From Polytrichum commune (taxonomy: Eukaryota > Streptophyta > Polytrichopsida > Polytrichales > Polytrichaceae), in contig OX485803.1 of assembly GCA_950295325.1 (NCBI GenBank), forward strand, positions 9,674,001-9,738,000: a DNA stretch of 64,000 nucleotides, read 5' to 3'. The stretch's first letter is position 1, and each line of letters begins with the position of its first letter. This document shows positions 44,554-54,518 of the stretch, piece after piece. Under the pieces are notes generated by a model. It worked only from the letters and a program-made list of their open reading frames with translations. It did no database searches and was not told the DNA's origin. Made by a program: the position numbers and the translations under genes.

Positions 44554-46866
44554 TCAGGTGGTGGTGGCTGGCACCCATACAAAAGCATCGGTGATCCAAT
44601 GGCAAGCCCCTGCATTGTTGTAATTACTTTCCGGGTCAAACTTCCTTGTCATGATGTCCACCTCTGAATCTTTGTTGATGCGGCAGGATGCAACTTGATG
44701 CATGTGGCTACCATCGGCTTGCGATTCCATGGCCACAGCATACGTCTTTATGGTACCTTCAGCATCAACATTGTCACACTTGAAAACGGCATATGGGAAC
44801 ATGCTCTTATGGCAGATAATGGAGAGGTCGAATGTCTGTGTCTCCAGAACTTTGAAGGAGCCACCATTGCTGGGGCCTTTTGCTGCAGCAGGTCCATTTA
44901 GAGGTGTAATATCTGTCAAGCACAACAGACAGACAGACAGTAGTTTGAGAGGAGGTTTAGGTTTATACTTGCTGTGAACCCCCTTTGAACATGCTAATAT
45001 GTTTCGATATTTGTTGCAATTTCTGGCAATCGTTGAAATCTTGCTTATGAAGAATGAATATGGTTGTGTGTTCATGTTGTACGTACCGGGAAGTATAGTG
45101 CGGTTGAGAAGGTAGATCCGGGCGTCCTGGGGGAAGCCATCGGCCACATAGCTGATCATCTCCTCCAGCGATGTTACGCATGTGGGGGAGGCGGTGGCTG
45201 GCTGCACATGAGCCTCGGGGGATTTGGCTTCGCACTGAGCCAAGGTGGCCGCCATCATGGCTGCCAATTTTGAGGTATCTGGGATATTAAGCTTCGCCAG
45301 GAGGTCAGGCAACTTCGCACTGTTTTGCATTCAGCAATCAGCACTTAGCAATGTAATCATGCATGACTTGCAACATCTTGTCCATCGGCATTTACCATAC
45401 CTTGTTTCTTACTAACAAGTTGCACATGCATTTTCATCATCGACGCAAGCACAATCATTTGTTTTGAGCTTCTTGGCAGAATAATTAGGCATCTTCTCAC
45501 TGTTTTTCAATCAGCAATCAGCAATGAAACTATGATTTGCAATTCCTTGTCTGTCGGCATACATTATCATGCATTCCCACTGACGTCAGTTATCTGATTT
45601 GAGCTTTTCGGCAGAAGTAGGCATCTTCTCACTGTTTGCAATGACACCATGACTTATCCGCAATAGATAATACTTGTTCCTTACTGACAAATTGCACATG
45701 CATGTCCACTATCAATGCAAGTGCAGACATTTGTTTTGAGCTCCTCGGCATAAAGATTAGGCATCTTCTCATTGTTGTCCAAACAGCAATCAGCAATGAC
45801 ATCCTGACTTGCAACACCTTCTCCAACATTAATCGTATTCTGTTTCGCACTGAGAAAATTGCACCATGCGCGCATTTCCACTATCAACGCAATTGCAGTC
45901 ATTTGTTTTTTAGTTTCTCGGCGGAATAGTTAGGCATCTTCTCACTGTTTTGCAATCCGCAATCTGCATCAGAACCCTGACTTGCAATACCTTCTCAAAC
46001 ATTGATCTGAACCTGTTTCTCACTGTAAGTACCTGGAGAATGGCAAAAGCATGGAGAGATTTTGCGGCAAGAAGGACATGGTTGGGAACAAGTCACGAAT
46101 ACTATCCACGGGAAAGTGGATGTCATTTCCGGCCGCCAAATCCTTTGCGCTGAACGACGTGGAATGTGTCAAGGGATGAAACATATCCTCAGCCACTAAT
46201 TTCCCCGATTGTCCAGATTCCCCGCTTGTCAAGTGATCCACAACTTCCTCGTGTTGAGGCGGGTAGGGTATTTCCATGTCACCATCATGACACAGCATCT
46301 TTGCCTCCAAGCAGAAGCTCTTGGAGAATTGTGTGATCGAACCATCCTCAATCTTCGCACAGTACGCTACTGCGGATTCGGTGTCAAGGGGGGACACATG
46401 GTCCAACAAGGTTGATGGAATTTCAACACGAACCGGGAATTTGTGTTCCGTAATATCTGACCAGATGTCTCCAAACGCACATGTGATCGCCGACCCCGCC
46501 TGCATGCAACAAAAAAAGACCAACAAAAACACAGTCGATCAATAAGAGACTGCAAGCATGAACACCTGTATCAGAACAGACGCAGATTCAAAACTACACA
46601 ACTGTAACATAATAATTCGTTGAAGGTGCAAGTTCATTTCTTTCCAACAACATCCCCAAGTTCATCAAAATACGTGATCCCCATAAGTGGTTTGAACATG
46701 CCAAAGGATAGCTCCTAGCCATGATGCCTACTGCGATGGTAGCCCCAATTTCTGCTCATAATATTAGATCATGGTACAAGAAACATAAAAGTCTGGAATC
46801 CCACAGGCTGATCGATACCATGAGGACAAGAAGCATTAGCGGAACCGATGTCCATTCGAAAGCCAT
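44554..46866 (-). CDS. Secreted BURP-domain protein with divergent CH motifs
   Basis: BURP proteins are plant-specific apoplastic or vacuolar proteins (BNM2, USP, RD22, PG beta-subunit types). Four exons join in frame: 46819-46866, 46033-46499, 45087-45319 and 44554-44912, giving about 368 residues. Residues 1-24 (MAFEWTSVPLMLLVLM plus AGSAITCA) look like a signal peptide split by intron 1; this first exon is inferred from frame and splice sites. The BURP domain starts near FSAKDLAAG (residue ~132), with SFLPQNLSMLLPFS, an LPDLLAKLNI segment and TCVTSLEEMISYV. In the C-terminal signature the four Cys are kept (283, 295, 326, 353), but only the first and last have the following His: CH-X10-CD-X29-CR-X25-CH. 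The middle His residues are replaced by Asp and Arg. Intron 2 carries repeated acceptor-like copies of the exon 3 boundary. Confidence 0.85.
45312..46025 (-). repeat. Tandem repeats duplicating the exon 3 acceptor in BURP intron 2
   Basis: Units of roughly 130-185 bp recur, marked on the plus strand by TTCTCACTGTTT at about 45310 (the true exon boundary, TTCGCACTGTTT), 45495, 45626, 45766 and 45938. Each is followed by variants of GCAATCAGCAATGA. On the gene strand each reads as pyrimidine/CAATCAG-like sequence followed by ACAG then TG, copying the genuine acceptor at 45320. Other shared blocks are TTGCACATGCAT and CATTTGTTTTGAGCT. Confidence 0.75.
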
Positions 46867-47124
46867 TTTTCTGATCTTCCTCACTGCTCATCCCCCATTT
46901 CCAAAAAAGATTAGCCCAACAACACATGCAATATTGCAAGTCAACTGGTACTTTATCTACTATCAAGATTTCCATATTGCAATCAGAACAGCGAAAAACT
47001 CCGCTAAAGAAATCAGGCCACTTACAGAATATATATATATAGAGAGATTTGCCGGATCAAACGAGAGTCTGAGGGAATTGTGGAGGCTTCGCAAGTTCTG
47101 CTTGCCGTGGCTTTGGCATGGTCC

Positions 47125-47132
47125 TTTATATA
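47125..47132 (-). promoter_or_regulatory. Candidate TATA box of the BURP gene
   Basis: TATATAAA on the minus strand lies about 260 bp before the start codon at 46866. This is a plausible distance if the leader is around 200-230 bases. An AT run at 47028-47042 is a second, less typical candidate. Confidence 0.4.
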
Positions 47133-47204
47133 TGCAAGATAACCACACCCTAAGCTTGTCCTTGGCTATGGACTAAGGTAAGTGGGCTTAATTCGGTTAC
47201 AAGT

Positions 47205-47520
47205 ATCTTAAGGTATGTGGGTGTTATTCGGTCCATCGTTCTCCAAGATTTACACAACAAAACTTGTGTTGCATTAGCCATGTACGATGAAGCATCAGCA
47301 AAAACCGGATTGAAGATCGAATCTCCCATAACTTAGACATGATTTTTGGAACTGCATGTTTGTTGATTTCGTAAACTGAATCCATAAGCCCTCCCTAATG
47401 TGTTCACTATTGAGTGTGGAGTACTCAAATGAAATTTGAAAACTTAGTGCAGTCGCTTTCGAACATGTGCCTTTATGGTGTTTATTCCTTGATCCTCACC
47501 AAACCACACACCAATCAAAT
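47205..47520 (+). repeat. Dispersed repeat R2, copy 3 (near full length)
   Basis: Contains both halves of R2 without interruption: AAGGTATGTGGGTGTTATTC, GATTTACACAACAAAACTTG, GCATGTTTGTTGATTTCGTA, TGTTCACTATTGAGTGTGGA, GTGCCTTTATGGTGTTTATT and CACACACCAATCAAATTAA. It is the reference copy for judging the interrupted ones at 14455/15330 and 16029. Confidence 0.6.
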
Positions 47521-48572
47521 TAACGGTCCAATCAAGAAAAATGACCAAATAAAACCCACATATCTTAATAGGACATATATATCGAAGTGGTGTGAACGTG
47601 CTCAAAAATCGTCAATTGTTCTAAGTTTAATAGCCCACACGTAATCCGGGCGACCTCTTCAATCGTCTAAGAAGAGGTAGGATCTTCATCACCTTGTTAA
47701 TGAATAAGATATTCATGCTAGAAAAACGGCTATGGCCTCCATTGGGTTTGCTAACTAGTTTGCACTCAATGCAAGTCTAGTAATATCCAAGGAGAAATGG
47801 AGGAAGAGCTAAGAGTGTCCGTTTTAGGTCCACATTACTTTTACATAAGTTCCATGGGAATGGAATGCTTATGATGGGAGGACGGAGTGTCATGCCCACC
47901 TTGCACACCAAACAATGACACACACAAGGGCCTCACCGAGTTCGGTTGTTGGAACTGTATCATATTGTCAAACAACACATGTAATCATGATGTATTTTGA
48001 GTCAAATTTTGAAGTACCTTGGGCGGGTTTTTAACTATTCTCAATCACTTCCAAAAAAACCCTCAAGACAATGTTGCAAAGAGAATATGTTGTATGCTTA
48101 CATTGCATTCAACCAAGTGAGATTCAAGTGTTCTTAGAATTCTAGGTCACCTATCAACAACATCATCTTGTAAATATGTGTTACTTGTTGCATATGTATG
48201 TACTAGAAAATTATGAATACTTTACCGACTTGATATTGTTTGTTTTAGTGTGCACGATTCTTGTAATGATTGCATGCAACAATCCAAAGACATGATTTTA
48301 TCAAAATTCAAAACATTTTGGATGAAAAAAGTTGATTTTTATAGCAGACACATATGGGATTGAGCATTGCAAAGATCGTGGGGGCAAGCCAAGCAATTTT
48401 CTAAGACTCGTATGATTTTTTTATTTAAAAAAAACCTATAGCCTATTTTGGGGAAGTGTGTGGTAGGTATGTATAATTTATAATTTGGTATGAAAACCAA
48501 ATTATAACAAGCGCAGACTCCTATTGAAAGCCAAGGGCCCTTGTGTATAAAACAAGAGTTGCCGCCCGAGGG

Positions 48573-48576
<4 letters not shown>

Positions 48577-48606
<30 letters not shown>
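48577..48606. repeat. (AT)n microsatellite
   Basis: An uninterrupted TA dinucleotide run of about 30 bases in intergenic DNA. Confidence 0.9.
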
Positions 48607-48607
<1 letters not shown>

Positions 48608-49394
48608 CTCAAGGCCCAACCTTTGTTGATGAAAATATATGCTTGCTTGTCAACATTATGAAGAACTTCAAAAGAATTCTCTATTCAAGAAAATGGATCT
48701 ACGTACAACCATCATATGTTGTTCACCATGAGGAGAGAAAATTATTGCATATGAGTGCGCTTTTCATTCATTGAACAAAAATGCTTTGCAATAAGGTGTA
48801 GTATAAATGATTATTTATTTGAATTGAAACCATTATTAGTTTCAATTACCTCTAAATATTCTAGTGCGACACATGATGTGACTATACATATATAGAGTGC
48901 AAGTTTCCAACGCAAATGGATGAAAGATGTGCTCTTAAAGTGCAACAACTCCTTCCCGTCCTATAGACCTCCTACTAGCATTTGATCAACAAAAGTCCAC
49001 TAACTTACATAGTGCAATCCAAATCACCTACACTACTACGCACAAACCTTGTTGACATACTCAAAGCAAAGCTAGTGGTGCTTGCATCTTGATGCCGGCC
49101 CCCCCAAAAAAGAAGTCACACGTCCAAAAACATGTGCATGACTAATAAAAGGATACCTTCATTCTGTCATTCATAGATCTTCTTGCATATTAGCCTAATT
49201 TGCAAAGATGATAAAAAGAAGAGATACAAGAAAATAAAAAATAAAAAAGATAATTCATTACAATCCCAATACAATATCCACGATAACTTACCAACCTTGT
49301 AATCAATTTCCCAAATGCAAGTCCAAGGAACATTGGCACCAATAAACGGGGAGAACCAATCGCTAAATACAAATGAAATTGTTGGGTTTGAAAA

Positions 49395-49565
49395 ATAACT
49401 AGTTGAAGTCCAAGACTTCATGAAAACTACCGATCGTTTTAGACAGTTCTATAGAATATACCTAAAATTAGTATAGAAAAACCGAAAGATCACAACACTT
49501 AACCGGTTGGACTTGGAAACGCTAGGATTTTGATTGATCATACCCAAAAACCTCCCCGGACACCG
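49395..49565 (-). repeat. Dispersed repeat R1, copy 4
   Basis: Inverted relative to the copies at 18898 and 39361, with AACTAGTTGAAGTCCAAGAC, CGATCGTTTTAGACAG, TTAACCGGTTGGACTTGGA and TGATCATACCCAAAAACCTC. No terminal repeats or coding sequence are visible. Confidence 0.55.
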
Positions 49566-49777
49566 AATGGCACTTGGGCCCTCGTGACGTCATGCAAGAG
49601 CTCCTCGTCCTTAACGGGGCGTCCCCATACGAGTGGTTGAGACATGGACCGGAGTACAATGTCGAGCGTGGAATGTTTAGACTTCCCATGCAATTACCCA
49701 ACCCTAAGAATATTGTCTGGGCAGGTATTTTCCGGAAGCAAAATAAAAAGGGACGGAGGTTATCGGGCCTAACCTAA

Positions 49778-50299
49778 TGCCCCCTCCCCACCTGACTTTA
49801 GGTAAGCCTAAAAGTTGGTTATGAAAAACCGGCCTTCACATCATCGATATTACCTAGTGCCGAGCCTAGTTGGCAAATGATGTGGCATGGTTTACAAGTG
49901 GACGTTTTAAGCCTCCAGCACCGACCCTTCCATCGGTACCTAGACATGAGGCAAGAATGTAGGACCTTTAAAAGTGTCGCCTCCCGCCCTTGTGATTGGT
50001 TGCTTTTAGTCTTAGCTATGAGGGCACGAGGAGCTCCATTAACAAAAACCGATGGTAAGATAGATGAGTAGTAAGGGATTTGGGGATGGGACAAAAACTA
50101 CCCAACATTCATTGCTTGGTAGATAAAACAAATGAACATGTGTGAAAGCTACTTAACTGAAACCTACTTGAAAAATCTCCGGAGCAAGTTCTTGTAGGTG
50201 CATTGGGATAATCAAATGCCTCCACTATAACCGAGGGAGCTTTACCTGGGTTTTAGGAAAAACTTTGGTTATTTGGTAAAGTCAGGTGGGAAGGGGGCA
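49778..50299. mobile_element. TAA-flanked MITE (PIF/Harbinger-like), family P
   Basis: The left end TGCCCCCTCCCCACCTGACT (then TTA) and right end TAAAGTCAGGTGGGAAGGGG (then GCA) form a 23-24-bp inverted repeat with two mismatches. TAA is duplicated on both sides (49775-49777 and 50300-50302). The 522-bp interior contains no convincing coding region. No second copy was seen in the window. Confidence 0.75.
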
Positions 50300-50966
50300 T
50301 AATTACCACAAAGAGCAAACATTAAATAGACATTGTTTGAATGAGATTGGACTACATACATGCTCAAAAACCGTTAAGCATTATGCGTTCAATCGTCAAT
50401 GTAGTTGAGGGAACCTCTATGTGATCTTCATGTTAAGGAGAATCTTCATTTTGATTGTGTATGAGATATTCTTATGGGCTTCATAAATAAATAAATAACC
50501 AACGTGAATTTGAGGCCGTTTGGCCTACCCTGCTCAAGCTTCCTCTTGATGCAGGGGTGGGGTTTACTACCCACGTTGCGGTGGGTGGGCTCTTGGCTTC
50601 TTACCTACCTAGCTAATGTTTTTCCCTACCAAGTAGAGAGAAGATTTCACAGCGGTTATTGAACCGCCAACCACTTCATTCGGAAATGGGTGCCTCTTCA
50701 CTATCACCTAGTAGTTTAGGGTCATCTCAGACCTTATGGGCTTCAAGAATTACGAGGAAAGTGGTTGTAGCATTGAATTGAATTTCACTAATATTCTGGT
50801 GCTAAATCCCATGTTCTATATTCAAGGAGAAGTGGGCTAACCATTGTAAAAAAGTGTCCATTCTAGGCCCACTTGCCTTGTTGGTAGGTTCATCATTGGA
50901 TCAAGCAATCCCAACTAAGGCAGAAGGATTCCTCTCTTCCTAAGTGCATAAGGTAGAGGGTACTAA

Positions 50967-51295
50967 GGGTGAGTTTCCAAGTGGGTTGCTTGTCCACAAG
51001 ATCCTAGATAATAATGAGTTGGAGGTGTTCTCATATACTGTAGATAAATAAAAGCAAGCAACCAACTACATTCCAGTGGCCTATTAGAATGTGGATAGCC
51101 ATGGCTTTGGGCCGCTAGACTTTCATGCATCCACTAAACACTTGAAATAACTATAGTTAGTTGACGCATACAAACATTAAACACTTGAAATAGTAATAGT
51201 TGGTTGACACAAACACCACCCACCATATTCCAACTATATTTGTCCTTGTTCCCACTAGAATTTGGTGGACAAGTGGCCTACATAGAAACTCACCC
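50967..51295. mobile_element. TAA-flanked MITE, family G, copy 2
   Basis: The left end GGGTGAGTTTCCAAGTGGGT and right end ACATAGAAACTCACCC are inverted, with TAA duplicated at 50964-50966 and 51296-51298. The right arm (CCCACTAGAATTTGGTGGAC, then CCTACATAGAAACT) matches the small nested element at 3887-4007. At 329 bp it is about 210 bp longer than that copy. Confidence 0.7.
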
Positions 51296-52405
51296 TAATT
51301 CCACGCCCTCTATACCCACCTCCCATTAGTGTACCTTTTTTAAGCCTAACGTTGTCCTATGCTAACTACTTGGCTCAAGGGTTAGCAATAGTATAGTGAG
51401 TGCCAAGGGAGGGCTCACAATGGGCATGTCAAGCTCTAGAAATAGTCAGTTAAGAGTGAGGACTAATAAAGATAAGGACCACATGAGACATAAGTTTGAT
51501 GCATGATAGTTAGTAAGTGTTGTGGGCCCTTGTGGATGGGTTAAGGCTCATGACAACCTAGTTCTCGGGGTTTGTATTATGGACATGATAAGGCTATAAG
51601 TGGCAAGTTGTGTGTTAGAATGGGATGGGAAAAGGGTAGGAAGGGATGGAATTATACTATAAAAGACTTGCTCTGCAACTACCCAGTGGCCTAGTCAATC
51701 ACCCCCTAGAGGACAACATTGAGACGCTAGTACATAATTTGTGAAAAAAATGGCCTCCAATATGCATGTAGTTGTGATTTCTTTTCTTTAAAAAAAAAAA
51801 TTCATGGCAATGTACTTTCCATTTGTTAAGTTATTTTTTCCCTCACTTAGACAATGAGGATGATATATGTAGGCTAAATTGGCCAAAGGGTTGGTTCAAG
51901 CACCCTCTACCTTAGGGCATGTGTACACGAAAGCCATTAGGCCAATGGCTCTTGAGAATCCTTGAATTCTTATTGGTTGAGAGTGTCATGTGCCCTTGCT
52001 TTAGGTTTACTTGAGGGGCAATTTTGGAAGCACCTAATGTATGCATATGGTACATAGTGGTGGTTTTGGGTACACATACCTTGCATCCCATAATTCAATG
52101 GATGTGCAGCAGGCCCCAGGGGACAACCCATGACAAGTTATTTTAAAATAAATATTCTAATACTATTCGTGTCTAATTTTGAATATGTGATTGTTGGAGC
52201 TACTCTAAAAGGCTATTTTTTGTGTAACAACTATGCAATATTTTTTGTTGTATGGTCATTTCTAGTACACGGTAATTATTCTACCGTGTAGTAAACAAAG
52301 CCAGATTTTCTAATTCATACCCTTTAAATAGAGATTGGATTCTCCACACTTGTTAAATTAACATATGCAAACACCAATAAGGTAGTTGAGCCTAAAAGCG
52401 GCATT

Positions 52406-52440
52406 CCCCCCCCCTCCCCCCCCCCCCCTCCCCCCCCCCC
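52406..52440 (+). repeat. Interrupted poly-C tract (poly-G on the minus strand)
   Basis: A 35-base run of C broken by two single T residues, directly followed by seven A. The G-rich strand could form a G-quadruplex. It is intergenic. Confidence 0.85.
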
Positions 52441-52960
52441 AAAAAAAGTTGTTGTTTCAAGTTGGTTAAATGGGCTTGGAAAAAAAATGCAAAAAAATTC
52501 ATAGATTTGCAAAACAATAAAGAGTCCACGAGATTTTTTTTAATTCCAAAAATTTTAAAAATCTTATTCAACCTAAAAATACTCACAAAGTCATTTTAAG
52601 AATGAGCCTTTTACCAAAGTGGTGGTATAGTCTACCCTCTATAAGTGTTACCACAATAAGTGTTGAAATTTCCATATGTGTTAACATTTATTCTACTCCC
52701 TACTTGGGGAGATTACAAAGATGTTAAGTGTGTAAGTGTTAAGTGTTACCTAAATGTCTATCCTTGTGTATATATTTTCCTTCTATATGTGTTAAATTAT
52801 TATTATATTATATAACACCATACAATATTACATATCATATATATAGAACTTTAAATAAACCCCCAATTAGAGATGATGAAGTTCGAGATATTGATTGCAA
52901 GTCCCTCTCATGTCTCGTCAACTCAATTTGCCCTAACTGCTTGAACCTCAATATATCAGT

Positions 52961-53335
52961 GCTCAAATTCTTGACAATGTTGCTTCTGACTTCTAGTTTT
53001 GTAGGTCAAATCGCATACCATTAGAAAGCTATTAAAATGACAATTCCAATTGTAGTATTTTTTTGGTTGAATCTAACATCTAACAAGTGAGTTGCACTTG
53101 TCCGAAATCTACCTTCCAAGTCTCCTACGGTGGCCGGGGGTTTTGTTAAGAGTGCTTGAATTCTTGAGAAAGTTGCTTCCGAATTTCATATTTGTAGGTC
53201 AAATTGCATACCATTAGAAAGTTATTGAAAAGATGATTCCAACCGTAGTAGTTTTGGGTGAATCTAACATCTAACGAATGAGTTATGCTTGTCTGAAATC
53301 TTCCTTTTACGTCTCCAACAACGGCCAAGAGTTTT
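52961..53335 (+). repeat. Direct duplication of about 187 bp
   Basis: Two adjacent units share TTTGTAGGTCAAATCGCATA, CCATTAGAAAGCTATTAAAA, GAATCTAACATCTAACAAGT and CTTGTCCGAAATCTACCTTC with point differences. Short open frames inside are not conserved. Confidence 0.7.
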
Positions 53336-53547
53336 GTCTCTAGAATTTTGAGGTTGTTGTCATAATTTTTGTGGATAAACTTTGTGAACATGTGGTGTAG
53401 TGTCAATTTAGCAACTATCTTTCAATTGAATTTAGGAGCAGTAGAGATGTGAAAACACTTCAAAGTTTTGTTTGCTCGTAAGAGATCTTGATGTGTCAAC
53501 AAAGTTAGGTTCAATCAGGGCAACATATTAGCAACATAGCTCTAACA

Positions 53548-53790
53548 TTGTGGGCAAATGCTAAATTCCAAACCTCTTCATTTAAAATGATAATATCCAG
53601 ATTGCTCAAGAGAAAGGATTTGTTGAATGTAGAAGTTGGAGCACCTCAAACTCTTAAGAGAGTAAGAAAGATTTCCTGCCCCGAGGTTGAGAATGCAATG
53701 TTTTCTTGGTTTAAAGTGATGCAGGAACATGGTGCCACCATGACATGTGATCTTCTGATAGCAAATGGGAATTTCCCCACTTCCAGGTGA
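53548..53790 (+). pseudogene. CENP-B/Tigger-type HTH transposase N-terminal remnant
   Basis: An 80-codon open frame reads WANAKFQTSSFKMIISRLLK, then, after a short basic linker, CPEVENAMFSWFKVMQEHGA and TMTCDLLIA. The first block resembles the end of a CENP-B N-terminal/psq HTH (WA..KF....TISR.LK). The second resembles the HTH_Tnp_Tc5 domain (P.LE.AL..W....R..G...T...L...A). Upstream frames are broken, and no DDE domain follows within the next kilobase. The terminal structure of an element could not be found. Confidence 0.6.
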
Positions 53791-54518
53791 ATTCAGATGT
53801 ATATTCGTCTTATACTTTAACTGAGCATGTTTTGATCAGAATTAGCCTATGAAACGTTTGTAAGATTGTGTGTACTTCTTAGAATGACAGTGCGAGGTGA
53901 TTAGAAAAGCCCCACCCATATACAAATCCAAGTGGGAACGAAGCTCTTTCTTCACTCCTAAGATTTTAAAGTTGAAGCAAGTGTGACTGACAGTATACCA
54001 AGAGGATTGTATCAGAATCGCAGTGACCTCAATAGCCAAGAAGTAGACATCTTTTCCCATGTTCAGCTCTGTTCAGCTTTAGTGTTAAATGACCCACAAG
54101 ATGAGTTGCTTCTCGTTTTAGGGATCTGAAGCCTCCGGATATGAAATACATGAGATGACGAATATATGCATAAGTGTGACTTGTCGAACAAACAACCTTT
54201 GCTGACATCACATGGAATGAGTGTCTATAGAAAATTAAGAGAGAAGTCTTTGGAATTGCAAGTTGATATCACAGGTTGAACATTACAGCTTCACTAGTGT
54301 GAACATTCAGCTCTTGCATGAACTAAATGCTCTATACTAGTATCATACAAGACACAGTTTTCAGTGATCCACATATTCAGTGTCCTTCACCAATGAACTC
54401 TAAGAGCACATACCAGACAAATATACACATTATGTACCTTTGTCCTGTAACAAAGTGCAGTAGCCTCAACCTCGAATTACTTGAGTTTCTTCTCGTCAGG
54501 CAAAAAAAAAAAGTGAAT

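Noticed and set aside
50560-50740. Possible second tRNA-derived SINE (GGTTCAATAACC on the minus strand resembling a B box)
   Set aside because: The box is one base too long, no convincing A box lies at the right distance, and no tail or target duplication is visible.
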